From: Otis tarda
Lineage: Eukaryota; Chordata; Aves; Otidiformes; Otididae
Length of the DNA: 64,000 nucleotides
Direction of reading: 5' to 3'
Assembly: GCA_026413225.1 (NCBI GenBank)
Contig: CM048553.1
Span: 115,822,690-115,886,689, forward strand
Position numbers and translations under genes: made by a program. Each line of letters starts with the position of its first letter. Position 1 is the stretch's first letter. The notes under the pieces are model-generated. The model was not told the DNA's origin and did not search any database. It worked only from the letters and a program-made list of their open reading frames with translations. Shown here piece after piece: positions 28,017 through 40,265 of this stretch.

Positions 28017-31000
28017 CTGAAATGCAAGACAAAAATTTATGTAATGCTTGTAACCCTCACTCACCGCAGAAACATTTCGGTTAGCACATATTCCATTTTG
28101 CTGCTGTCTTGTACAAGCAGCGTCTTTGTTTCTGAACGTCTGCAATTAGGACCGCGAGGGCAAAGGGTTAAACTTTCTGATAACTGGAATGGAAGGAACA
28201 AATCCCACTCGTCTGGTTAAGATCTAAATAATACACAATCTTGATTCTTCTGACAACTGAACATTTCCACTAAACCAGCCATCGAGACTGAAGGGGAATC
28301 ATAGAGGGAACAAAAACATTCCTTCCTCTGGAAATAAATGTTGCAGAAAACCCATCAGCAACTTTTTCATAGCCAGATTACTTGCGAGGAACGACTTCAA
28401 CCACTGATTTAAAAATGCTTTATTTAGACTATTTCTACGTGAGGCTGCACCAGAAAAAGTAAACCAAGATAAAATGCTACATTTGCAGTAACTTAGCAGA
28501 ACTTATATTTGCGTAGGCATTCAAACAGATACCGTATAAAGCCAAATGTTTCCAATGCAATCTCCTTCTATTTCAAAGGGACCTTAAGTTAAAAGGAGAG
28601 ATGCTCATTATTACATTTGCACAACAAGGGAAGAGCCCAGCCACTGAAACTGTTTGTTCTCTCACTTGTTAAGAAAGTTTCCCTGCAAATCACATTCTTA
28701 AACAGTTTCATAAATGCCTTTTTATTAATAAATATAATACAGCATTTGGAAACTTGTTTGTTCTGTCGCGTTCCATGTTCAGAAGATACTTCTGATAGCG
28801 AAACTTGTTTCCAGGACAGTTTGTTGCCTCGCTGAAAAAAAAAAAAAAAAACTATCCCATCTTCTGTTACAAAGGACTAAGATTTCTTTTCAGTGGATTG
28901 TTTTTGTCTCATTTTAGCACTGCACAAGACAACAGCCCGCCCTACATGTGGCTAAGTGACCATACGTGGCAAAACCCCTCTCAGGCTGCACAAGGCAGAA
29001 GGGCCAGCTGCCACACCAGCCGGGGCTGGGATACACCCAAGAAATCGCGAGGGCCCTCACACAACCTCAAACAGGCCTACGTGCTAAGTGAAGGCCTATC
29101 CATGTGCGCGCCCAGATGTAGTATATGGTCTCTGACAGCACGAGCAACTGTGCTGCTATATCATACTAAATCTGATCAAGACTTAAATTAGATTTTCCTT
29201 TTTACTTTCCCAGATGGGCTTCCATCAAGCAGACTTACTCAAAGCCATGTAAGCACATCTGCATACACTTGACAAAGAAAGTCCTACAGGAAAGAAAAAA
29301 AAAGGATGGGGAAGGAGGAGATGATGGTGTTATACCCATTTACCATAGTAACCTCAGGGAAAGAGAGCATTAGACCAGAGGTGGGACAGGAGCATCTCAA
29401 ACGACAAGTGTTTCCTCAGGGAAGAGCGATCAGGCCAAAGCGTCATCTCTCCACTGACACACATGGCCAAGCTCAGCATGCCAACCCCTATTACAATAAC
29501 TTTATCACTAGTACAAGGAGGTTCTCATAGCACATTGTATTGCACTTACACCAACACAGTCTAACTAAGCAGCTCAACATTGACACTAGCAAAACAAACA
29601 AACAAGAAAATTAAAAAATACTAACTCCCAAATTAATGCATTATCCATGTAAGCGTCCAGTAAGAGAAGCTTGTCATTATCAAGTGTCAGGTTAATTTAA
29701 ACTGTGTTGTGGATTTAATTGTGACTTACGTATCTCATATGTGTACAGTTACTCATGTACTTTAAAATGTTTATATGATGACCCTAAAGAGAAAACAAAT
29801 ATAAAGCAACAGCTTAAGCTACCACAGGACTATGCTGCCTGCAGAGCTGAAACCTGGATCTGCAGCCAAGCCCCAGTCTATTTACACATTGAGTTTTTAA
29901 GATGGAAAGATGGTAAATCAAAAGTAATTACAATTCCAACTGCCAGTTTCCCGAGCTTTAGAACTTAAATGACAGGTTTGATAACATTTCCATAATTTGA
30001 AAGAAAAATAATAAGACTCGTTTAAACTACTGTACAAAAGGTGACCTCAAAGCAGATGTGATGGAGAAGGGAAAAAAAAAAAAAAAACCAACCAAAAAAA
30101 AAAAAAACCCCACCCCACGAAACCCTTTCATGGTATCCTTGAAACAAAAAGGTCCTGGGTGGGCAGCTGAGGAGATAGCAGGATTCTTAACAAGCCCACA
30201 CTGATGCGCCTGGGAATCTTTCAGCCTTTCCAGCAATCTATATGTACTAAACAGCTCTTATAAACTGAAACAATGCCCACTGAAACAAAGGCTGGGGGAC
30301 ATGAATAGAGCGCCTTCTTTATTCTTTCATTTGCAGCCATCAATTTTATCCGGAAACAAAAGACTGTACTCTGCTCTCCAAAAACAGCCCTTTGTAAAGA
30401 TTGTTTGAGAATAAAAACACAAGGGAAGGAAGAATTCAAATTTTCAGCAATTCTTAATTGCCCTATGTTAAGCGTTTTGAATTAAGTAGAAGTTGTAGCT
30501 TCAGACACAGTGGGTCATATCAAGTTCAGCCTAAGAGTACTGTAAGACTTGAACCATTTTAACACTAAGCAAAAGAGGACGCTGAAATATTTTTATCCCC
30601 TTATCTGGGGCAAAAGGGGAAAGCTAGTGAAGATTATGGGGCATGTTATTGTAATTTACAGAACTTTGCGTGATTAGTACAATTCCAAGACTATATCAAA
30701 CACAGGATAATATTACTTGTACATTCATCTACAGAAGGATGCAACTTAAAAAACCTGTATTTTAAGATGGAAAGTAATTACCTTCGTTTGTACCCATATA
30801 AAATCTACTTCATGGAGTTCCAAAGCTTTGAACAAGCTCAGCACTTGGAAAATTCTCTGCTAAAGTACTAGTAGACTTTGCTAAAGCAAAACAGGGTTAC
30901 TACTGAAAAACTGTTCTGCATTCCTCATCCTTTATGGCTTATTTAGTCATTTTTAACTGCAAAATGAGTAACAATCATGACTATCTCCAGATGCTAAAGA

Positions 31001-34000
31001 GCATAACACCTAGACCAATGTAGGGTCAGATCATGCATATGAACTCAGTCCTGTGGATCTCAGATTAAATGCAATAGGCAAACTGCAATTATGAAGCAAC
31101 ATGATGGAAATTATACGTCCTCTGTCAAAGTTGTTATTCAAGCAATTAAAAGAATTGGCTGTTTCGATATACCTATGGCAGTTAAGCCTGCAGTTTTCAT
31201 ACCCTGCTTCTCAGTTACTTTAGTTTTGTATCTAGATACCAGAGTATCTAGAAACCTGTGATTTCATTTCAAGGCTGTATTCCAGCTCAATTTTTTTTTT
31301 AAAAAAAGCAACCAAACAAACAACCTGTTGACAATGTCAAATTCATTAATTCTAAAGGATTTGTGTTTATGTCTTTTTCCAAAGACCACCAATAAGAGTC
31401 TCCCAACAATACAGGCCTCACACTTGTGAAAAGATTGTAAATTAAAACAAGAATAAAGCCAGACAGGATTGCTTCACTACTGTTGACAGTTCTGGACTAA
31501 TACCTCCTTCCAATTCCCGTGCTTTCTAAAAAGTAGTCACATTTAGAACGTAATTCTGTAAAGAAACATCTTTTTAAAAATGCAAGCTCACCACACCACT
31601 GCAGAAGCACAACAGAATTGGGCTCTTAAGCGCAGCTTTCCAACGGGGCTGATCTGGATCTCTCTGCATACGCCATACACCGCTGGATTTCACTAGCGAC
31701 TATTAATCTGAAATATCAAAGTCTCTTGTTTTTCCACTGTTTGCATCTGCATGTACTACAACATTAAATTTCTTAATACTGATTGTGCCAAAACGCAAGG
31801 GAAGTTGTTTTCGAAAGATGGCTTTCTTTTATGTTCAAAGTAGCTTACTCCTACAGGAAAATAAGCTTAGGTAGTAAAATGAGAAATGGAGGGGTATGCA
31901 TCAGAGAAGATATCATACTACACAGTTATAATTGGACACAGTACAGCTGCTAGTTGCCAAGTCCAGCCAATTCACGGGGCATTATTGTGCCAAGCTCGAA
32001 ACAATGTCTGACATAATTATATGTATGACAGAGCAGGAACGGTGTACTTTGAGCTCTCCCTCCTTAATAACCAACGTTAATTTGCAATTATGACAGTAAC
32101 ATTCAACTTAAGCATAGACCACAGAAGCATCTATGACTGTGTTTAAAGACTGGGAGTTTCCTCCTTAACTCAGAGGCCAAGATGGCACCCAATGCTCATT
32201 CACAACTTGGGTAACTCTAGGGATGGTTCTATCCATTTTTAGTTTTGTGTACGCACATCATCTGACACAGTGAGATATATCGTACAAGGTCGGCCTTACT
32301 CTATGACAAGCTTCTGCATACTACCATAAGGCATTCGAAAGATACTCGGCAGGATGACAGACATCTCTGGAATGCTTTAGATGCTAAACTTGAAAACACT
32401 CGGCAACTCCTCCTTAATCTCTGACTTGCTGCAAAGAAGAGCTGCCACAGTTTATACCCTCATGGTACTCAGAACTCCAGCGAATTTTCAACTGTAGAAA
32501 AAGAAAAGTGCCTTTCATTCAAATTGTTCTGGAAGCCAAAAGCTTCCAAAGTGGGTGCCAGGATACATCCTCCCAGAGGTCATTCAGTTACACCAGAAAG
32601 GGCTTTCGTTATGCCATCTCCCCTTCTAATTAGTGCTCCACTTCAGGAACCAGGAGATTTTAGATAAAAAAAAAAAAAAAAAAGCTTCTTAAATCAACGC
32701 TTAAAGCTCTCAAACACTTCCCCAAAATGACAGGATCTGCAACTTTTATGCTACCATCTGGTATAAAATGAGTGACCTTCAACAACCGCTGGTTACCACA
32801 AGTTACTGCAGCTTTACAAATTGGAGAGTCTCACAAACCGTGTTTGTAGCCACAACAGAGAGACAACAAGGATTTGCTTTACTAAACGCAGAGACATTTA
32901 CTGGCCTATCTGACATAGCACAAAGCTGTAACCTAGTTTGGTCTTTCCCCTTCCCCCCAGCTAGGAGAACACGGAGTGCTGCATCTTCCAAGGCACGTGG
33001 TTCTCCAGACAACCCACAGCTCCTACCAGAGGAGGACATCTTAGAAGTTTCAACTGCAATAACAAAATCAAATGGAATTTCTGTAAGCCTAAGTCACATT
33101 TTTAAATACAAAAAAAAAACCCACATCAGCCCTGTGTTTGACTATACATTCTCATTTCTCCAAGAGAGGAAACGACCACTCTCTGATTTGATAACCACCG
33201 TTGTCTCGCTCACGTTGAACACCTCTGCCCACAGAAACTGCTGCTGATGTGTACAGGAGGATGCTGCCTTTTCCCAACCTTCAGGGAAGGCCTTGCAAGG
33301 CCTATCTGGAAGAACCCTTTTGAGGGATCACAAAATTTTAACTATGTCTTCAGCTGCTGGGTGATAATTATATGCTAATTATAAGGAATGGAGGAGTCCC
33401 CAGAGGAGTCTGTTGGTAAAAATATATTTTTAAATATGTCAAGGAGTGCCTAGAGGAGAGGATAAAGGCGCCTTTTGGAAACATGATATTTAATTAAATA
33501 CACAAATACTGACTGAAACCAAATAGTTTAAGTGAAATGTTGAAAAGATTTGGCAGCGATATACCTTCCATCTTGGAAGCTGCTCATCCCGTATCTATTT
33601 TCATAAGCCATTTAAAAATAGAAAGCCTAATTTCCCCTCTTTATTCAGACAGAGCTCCCATGATCTTTCAGTGAGAACTCCAGGATCAAATCAAACGATG
33701 AATCACGCAGATTTGGCCATGTACCTCTCAAGGTGAGCAGCAGCACGGCCTGACACCCCAGTGGAAAAGGTCCCTCTCGGATAGCTCACAAACATGCTTT
33801 GGTAAAATACAAATCCTCCCTGAACTCATCCTGCAATAACATACACCACCTTTTTTTCCTCTCAACTCACCTCTAGGTATGCCAGTATTAACTCAGCCAA
33901 CCAGTAAAATCTTGGTTCAGTGCTAAGTGAGGAGAAGTGTGGTTATAATTATCAATTGCTATTGCAAAAGACATTGAGTATTCCTTCAGTTTTCGTCACT

Positions 34001-37000
34001 CTGCAGCCCTGAGACGTCTCATCACATCTGATGCGCAACCAGTGCCACCAGGTTAGCGGAAGCACGCAGGATGTTCAGTAAGGACACTACGGGTTCCTCC
34101 TATGCCGCCTAACAAAAAGCAATTTAAAATAAAAACGCCTGGGAACATTAGAGGTTGCACAGCCTTTGGGGACCAGGCTCGTGTTTTGTATGTGTACATT
34201 GTCTGAACTAAATTAAATTTTCATTGTAATGGGAGCACGAATAACTACTGAAACTACTGCAAGTTTTTCTAAACTTCTTTTTTTTTTTTGAACCTAAAAA
34301 AGCATTTACTAAAACAGTGAGAGAAAGAAAGTAAGTTCAGCTGGTAAATGACTCTTACTCAGGCAAGAAATGCCATTCAACAACTGCTCCTCATCACATG
34401 CCAAAAAGTCCCTTACGCAAGACTGTCTGTATTGAGTAAAAAAAAAAAAAAAAAAAAACCAAAAAAAAAACTTTACTCACCACTTCCTCAAGCTATTTTT
34501 AAATATACACATGCACTCATGTCACAGCAAAGTTGTCCTATCCATCACAGTGTTCAGTTATTAAAACAAAAATCTAATAAATTAAATTATTGACATAAAA
34601 GCGTCATTGAAACTAATCAAGATGGGACATGACAGGGTTCTTCCAGTGATGTTTCTGGGAGTTCCTCCAATTTATAAGAGCAGAAAGAAAAACAATAGAG
34701 GGCAAGTTTTGGAATTACACACTCTTGACTAGATGTAGTTCAAAAACATGATCATTTTTGGCAATATTTTAAAAATTGGTATCCTGAAAACCATACGTTC
34801 ATCATTCTAGCACATTAAGCTGCATGCCTAGGTAGTAATACTACCCACGAAGAGAGTAAGCAGCAGAAAGCTTTATAGAAAACACATTTATTAAAAATAC
34901 ATAAATTGACAATATAGGAGAATATATACCTTCTGTTACCTCAGCAGCATATATATTTCTGAGCTTGCTACAATAGCTGCTCAGATATTCAGAACTTGTT
35001 TAATACAGAAAATTATCTCCTGTTTTGCTAACCAATTATTTAAACTCAAAAAATTCATTGTCGACTTCGTGACCTTATCTGTCTTATCACAGACGTAAAA
35101 AACCAGCTCTAAAAAGTATTTTCACAAAATTATTTTTTAAATCGTTATCTCCAGTTTAATATCCAAATATATACTTCTGATTTTTTTTTCTTCAGTTCTG
35201 CAATTATCTGAATTTTGAGGATGCGTCAGTGGTATCACTATCACCTAGACCAGACAGACAAGGATTAGAGAGCTCTTTGCTGCAATATCCTGCCACATTT
35301 AACTTTACAGATAGATTCTTTGAAGACAAAGCAAAACCAGAAGAGAAAGATCCACATCCAAAAAGGCTGAGCCACTCACATAACTATCCTGTTCCGGGGC
35401 TTTTGAAAAGCGTTATAAAATGCATTCAAACTCACTTTGAAAGGAGTTAACGATGCTGGAGTCTGATTTGTTAGAGGGACACCCTGAAACTCATTTTTGT
35501 GGTTATACAATCACAGATTTACTACATTACTTAAAATAGACTGATGTAAAAAAAAAAAAAAAAAAAACCCACCACAAAAGAAAACCCACCAAACTAAGAC
35601 ACGGGTTTATTATGAGAGACAGAAGATGCACCCGCAAGAGAAGATCTCACTGCCACTTCTGCACAAAACCGTGCTCATTTGCCTCACCCTTGATTCTGAC
35701 AGCGACTACTGATGAGGGTGACTGAGAGAGGGGCGCAGTTGGCAAGAAATGCCCTCGCTGGATTCTCAGCAAAGGCAACTTAACAGGAGTGTCGTTTAGG
35801 GTAGTAGCTTTATCACCTGGATATGTTCGCTAAGACCTGGAATAAGACCAAAAACGCCTGCAGAGAGTAATAACTTACGTCCTCTGGCATCGTAATTTGA
35901 ATTCAATCCAGTCACCTAGGCATGAAAAGCTCCAAAACTGCTTTATTGTTTACTTGTTTCTGATTTAGAAACGGACAACATCCACAGGGTGATCCAATCA
36001 CCTTATACATTAAAAAAAAAACTATTCACTTTTTGAGCACTTCGTCCCTACTCCCGAGTTCATTTCTGACTAACAGTAGCTTCATTCCTGTAAACTCATG
36101 CTAGCTTCCCTATTCCTTCTTCAATTCTGTTGTTACCCCAGTTCCAAGAACTAGAACTGTTGTTTTGGACAGAAAAGCAAGCTTCACTCCTTTTCTCCTC
36201 TCTTCTGTCAGTTTTTTTTTTCCACATAATACTTCCAGACTCATACTGATCTGTTAACCAGCAAAATAAAGCGCAGTCTTCATCCTCTTAGGTCCAATAC
36301 ACATTACATATTGCAAAAATCTAAAGCTCTATTTCCTAAACATAAACAGCACCCACAGATTTGCCGTAAAACCTGCTTCCAATTATGATCTTCCCAGTAA
36401 TTCTGTAGTGATAGCTTTTCTACATCGCTGACGAACAATGAACTGATCAATAACTCCAGAAAATAAAGGTAGATAGTTTTTCCTCTCTGCAGCACAAAAA
36501 GTAAGTATAAGGGCTCAACACTTCCAAAGAACCTGATACAGATAACCTCCTACGGACCAAAAGTAGTAGGTATGGTGACAGAGAACAAAAAAAAAAGTTA
36601 GCACTGCATGTAGCTTGTGAGGGTTCTTTGCAGCATGCATGAAAGAAGGAGGCAGAAAAAAAAAAAAAAAAAAAGCAAGCTTTTAAATGAAAGTGTTGTA
36701 CTGACACAGGTCTATAAATCTGATTTCATACCCAAGTTCCAATTTTGTTACACACTATTAAAAATCAACCCTAACCTGACTTAATGGATACCCAAACAAG
36801 GGGGAAATTGGATTCCCCAACCGTAACGTGCCAGTGACACTGAGTGATACGTAAAAGCAATACAGCTAGCTCCTGCCCTTAATTCATAGCTTGTGCTTTA
36901 ATTTCAAACCTGCCCTGGGTAGGAGGAGAAAAAAAAAAAAAAGGAATAAAAAGCCTACTGCAGAATTTGTGCTTTAAAGATTTATTGAGATAGGAAGACT

Positions 37001-38948
37001 AAACAGAACTGAAAGCACATAAAATAAACAGCACATAAGGACTTGGGAAAAAAAAAAAAAAAAAAAGAAAAGCTGCAGGTACAGATCTGCTGATATACTA
37101 GGATATAGAGAGGTGAAAAAAAAAAAAAAGAGGCAAAAAACAAACCCAACTAAAAATCAACCAGTACAAAAACCAGTAACAACAACACCAAAAAACCCAC
37201 CCCGAAAAAAAAAAAAAAAAACAACTCAACACAACAGCCTGGAAGCGGCATACGACAAGTTTCTGAAGAGGGTGGCTGCTCTCACATGGAAGATGCCCAA
37301 GCCCAGCCGGACACCCTGTGTCACGCCAGGCTCAAAGGAAAATCCCCGGCTGCCGGGGAGCAGCGCTTCAGCACCTCACTGGCCCCCGAGAGCGGCTAAG
37401 AAATGGCGGGGGAGGAGGACACGACCCACCCGCCCGGGGACCCCGTGAGGGGACCGGGGGTGTCAAAGCCCGGGGGAAGAGGAGACGGGAAAGCGAGCGG
37501 GCTCCTGCTCCCGGCTGCGGAGGCGGCGGGAGGTGGGGGCGCGGCGGCAGCCACTGTCCATGGTGCAGCGCACCGGCTGCCCGCCCCCCCCACCCCGCCC
37601 TGCACCAGCCGCTGCGGGAGAGCGGAAGGGCGCTTCGGCCCCGCCGCCGGCCTCGCCTCAACCCGCGCCTCCGGCCCGCAACAAACGCCCCAACCGTAAA
37701 TACCATTAAGAGGCGATGATCTGCGCCATCTGTCCCTCAGACTTACCGCCCCCGGTACAAGCTCAGCGAGCACAAAGCGAGGGGTGGGGGGAGGAAGAAC
37801 GCACCGCCACCGTCCCCACCCAACCCCCCCCCCAACCTCCGCTCGGGGTCTCCGCGCTCGCTCCGGACACCCCAGCCCCGCTGCCGGAGAGGGGAGCCCA
37901 GCCCAACCACCGCCCCGCAGGCACTGCCCTCGCTGCCCCGGCCGGGATCCATTTTGTCGTTCCCCCATCCTCCCCCGTCCCCCCCGCGGCGTCCCGTCAG
38001 TCCCATCTCTCCCCAGACGCCCCCTCGCAGGGGCGCCGGCCCGCAGACCCCTACTTTCTCCACGGAGTGACCCTCCCTTCCTCCTTTCCCGCCGGGGCAC
38101 CCCGGCCGGCGGTGCCCGGCGCTGCCCCGCGGCTGCCGGCCCGGGACCCCGCTGCTCGGGGCAGGTGGGGAGCCCGCCCGGGCCGCGCCGGCGAGGCCGC
38201 TGGGGGGAGGCAGCAGCAGGACTTTGATAACAATAAATTAAACACTTCGGAGCCCGAGCTCGTCCCAGTGTAAATTCCCGTTAACGGCAGGGGGGATGGG
38301 AAAGCCCGGCACCCAGGCGGAGGCTGATTAAATTCTTCCCGGGAAGGGATTAGCGGGCACAGGAGCCGGGGATGGCCGGGGCGCGGCCCAAGGAGGGGGC
38401 GCGGGGGCTGCCCTCTGGCCCAGCACCTCTCTGCCACCCCCGCGGACCCTTCCCCACGCGGGGCGGAAGGAGTGATGTCCGCCTCGTCCCCCCACTCCGC
38501 TACTTTGTCTCCCGCTCGCACCGCGCGGTCGAGGTCCCCTCCTCCTGCCGGCCGAGCGGATACCGGACAGCCCACCCCCCTCCCTCCGCGTTCCCCGGCA
38601 CCTGCTCTCCCAGGAGCGAGGAGGGGGAACCTGCGTCCCCTCAGCGGCGGCACCGCCATCCCCTCATGCCACGAGGACCCCCCCCGCCCTCTCAGCCGGC
38701 CCCGGGCACAAGCGCCCCTCTCCCCGGAGCGGGGCTGCCCCCGAGCAGGTGGCTCCGCGGCCACAAGCCACCCCCGGAGCACCCCGACCGCGGGGGCAAC
38801 TGCCGCCATCCCTTACACCCTACCCGAGACCCCCACCTCGGCGGCGGTGCCCCCCCCCGCCTCGGCTCTCCCGCTTTCCCCGGGCACCGCCGCCCGCAGG
38901 GGAACAAAGAGACGCAGCCCGGCCCCGCTCCCCGCCGGCGGTGCTTAC
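28017..38948 (-). other. CDH2: CDH2 intron 1 (about 10.9 kb)
   Basis: Bounded by donor gtaagc at 38948 and acceptor ttgcatttcag at 28017. I see no recognisable coding exon and no clear LINE, LTR or tRNA-like sequence. It holds A-rich tracts (28833-28849, 30071-30109, 32667-32683, 34439-34470, 35550-35567, 36658-36674, 36930-36943, 37050-37066, 37205-37220). The A/C-rich low-complexity block 37110-37240 marks the abrupt edge of the CpG island. AT-rich blocks with homeodomain/SOX-like words (31880-32140, 33330-33620) are enhancer candidates. Open frames such as the plus-strand one at 32768-33247 match nothing I recognise. Confidence 0.85.
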
Positions 38949-39023
38949 CTGCTGCAGGGCCGCCAGCAGCATCAGCGCCAGCGGCGGCAGGATCCGCGGC
39001 GGCGCTCCCGCTACCCGGCACAT
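38949..39023 (-). CDS. CDH2: CDH2 (N-cadherin) exon 1, coding part: signal peptide
   Basis: Codes for 25 residues, starting MCRVAGAPPR and ending in a Leu/Ala-rich hydrophobic core followed by two Gln. This is the N-cadherin signal peptide, nearly identical to chicken as I recall it (Val for Ile at residue 4, Ala for Thr at residue 7). N-cadherin is a classical calcium-dependent type I membrane adhesion protein that binds catenins at adherens junctions and acts in neural, cardiac and mesenchymal tissue. The exon ends CAGCAG before a consensus donor, gtaagc, at 38948, in phase 0, and joins exon 2 to read QQ-API. The start was chosen by homology: the frame stays open for more than 300 codons upstream because the island is GC-rich. 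The start context is weak (T at -3, T at +4). Confidence 0.95.
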
Positions 39024-39214
39024 GGAGGCGAGGAGGAGGAGGGGGGGGCGGCGGCAGGGCGGCCCCCAGCAGTCCCGGAGCGCGGCTGGAGCCCGCGGAG
39101 TGGGGCGAGGGGAGCAGCGGGGAGGGTCGGGCAGCAGCCGGGGGTTGCGGACGGCGTCTGCACACCCCCCCACACCGCCTGCCGGAGCCGGCTGCCGCGG
39201 CACTGGCTGCCGCT

Positions 39215-39223
39215 CTAGCTCAT
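39215..39223 (-). promoter_or_regulatory. Two-codon upstream ORF in the CDH2 leader
   Basis: Reading the minus strand upstream of the CDH2 start, the first upstream ATG met is at 39223. It is followed at once by one Ser codon and TAG, giving a start-Ser-stop minimal uORF. Its stop lies 191 bases before the CDH2 ATG. There is no other minus-strand ATG between 39024 and 39589. The next one, at 39592, would open a short frame of about 14 residues if the leader extends that far. The uORF counts only if the transcript starts above 39223, which is likely but not shown. Confidence 0.5.
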
Positions 39224-39250
39224 GGGCAGCGATGCAGCGGGGGAAGAGAG

Positions 39251-39280
39251 ACACACAGAGAGAGAGAGAGGGGGGCGGAG
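39251..39280. repeat. GA-rich simple repeat in CDH2 leader
   Basis: An (AG)n run of about seven units flanked by a short CA run and a G-run, on the plus strand; it reads as (CT)n in the CDH2 transcript if the leader starts upstream. A second short (GGA)n run lies at about 39360-39379. Such repeats are often length-variable between individuals. Confidence 0.85.
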
Positions 39281-39604
39281 GATGGGTGAAACTCAGCTCT
39301 GGGTCAGGCTGCTTTTCTCTCTGCCGAACCCCCTCTGCCGTGCAGAGGGTGGGCAGGGAAGAGGAGGAGGAGGAGGATGGGCGAACAAAAGGCTGGGAGA
39401 TGAGAAAGAAGTAGTCGCTGCCGCTGCTGCTGCGAGGCCGGTGCGGCGGTGACTCCCCGGGGCTGGCTGCCTTCCCCACGCCCGGACCCTGCCCGCCTCG
39501 CTCCTCCTGCCGGTGCCCCGCAGCGAGATGGGGGCGGGCAGCTCCCCTCAGCGCCCAGCACCGCCGCTCCTCCGGCCCCAGCCCTGCTGCATGCTCGCCA
39601 CGCA

Positions 39605-39650
39605 CTTTCTCTCTCTCCCTCTTTCTTCTCTCTCCTCCCTCCCTCCCTCC
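39605..39650. repeat. 46-base pure pyrimidine tract (H-DNA-type)
   Basis: An uninterrupted run of C and T on the plus strand (purine-only on the CDH2 sense strand), built of CT, TTC and CCCT units. After a single A it continues to about 39662. It lies in the promoter or distal leader. Long homopurine/homopyrimidine tracts near CpG-island starts can form triplexes and be nuclease-hypersensitive; that is family knowledge, and no activity is shown here. Confidence 0.9.
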
Positions 39651-40234
39651 ACCCCTCCCCCTGCACGCAGAACCCTCCGCCGAAGCACAGGGATAACAAT
39701 ACCCCGGCAGCCTCTGCCTGCCCTGCCTCTCTCTGCGTGTGCGTGTGCGCTCGCCCGGTGCCTCCCCGCCTGCTGCTGGCAGCTCCCCCTCCGCCTCCCG
39801 TCGCTCCCTGCCGGCCGCACGGCCAATGGGAACGGCACGGCACGGCGAGCGCCGGGGATCGCGGCCGGTGCTGCCCCGCCTCGGCCCCCAGAGAAGCCGG
39901 TAGCGGGAAAGGCGCGGATCCCGCAATGCCAACAGCTGGGGAGGGCGGGGGAGGAGAGGAAATAAATGCCGACCCACTGACTCGGGGTGCTGCGGTTGTT
40001 TACGGGGGTGCGAGGGGAGAAGTTGCTGGGGAAGGAGGGGCCCGTCCCCGCCACGCTAGGCAGGGCACGGTCGGTGCAGCGGGAAGGTGCGGGGGGGCGT
40101 GGGGCTGCAAGTTTCCCTCAACTGTTATTGCCTAGCGGGCTTGCTTTTCTTTTTTTCTTCCCCCCCTTCACTTTCCCTCTCCTCTCAATTTTTTTTTTTC
40201 CACAAGCTACCTGCTGTTATCAGCAAACGTTTTC

Positions 40235-40262
<28 letters not shown>
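40235..40262. repeat. Poly(A), 28 bases, at the CpG-island edge
   Basis: Preceded within 100 bases by T-rich and C/T-rich tracts (40142-40200). Together these mark the upstream boundary between the CDH2 CpG island and AT-rich flank; long dA:dT tracts exclude nucleosomes. Confidence 0.9.

Positions 40263-40265
<3 letters not shown>

Larger units (their letters stand above)
37290..40130 (-). promoter_or_regulatory. CDH2: CpG-island promoter and 5' leader of CDH2
   Basis: About 2.8 kb of continuous G+C- and CpG-rich DNA surrounds exon 1, in sharp contrast to the AT-rich DNA on both sides. On the upstream side of the ATG (higher coordinates) are several GC boxes (for example near 39531-39539 and 39945-39952), a CCAAT box in inverted orientation relative to CDH2 (39823-39827), and purine/pyrimidine simple tracts. 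I see no convincing TATA box, as expected of a dispersed CpG-island promoter. The transcription start cannot be fixed from sequence; somewhere between about 39.25 and 39.95 kb is plausible. The intronic side (37.3-38.9 kb) is equally CpG-rich and probably part of the unmethylated promoter domain. Very long ORFs in all frames here are composition artefacts. Confidence 0.85.

Noticed and set aside
32768..33247. 159-codon plus-strand frame in intron 1
   Set aside because: No family recognised, includes a poly-Lys stretch from an A-run, no promoter or polyadenylation context, antisense to CDH2.
37368..40135. Many open frames of 100-385 codons on both strands in the CpG island
   Set aside because: Stop codons are rare in GC-rich DNA. 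Only the 25 codons before the exon 1 donor match a known protein (N-cadherin); the rest are Pro/Arg/Gly/Ala strings without domains.
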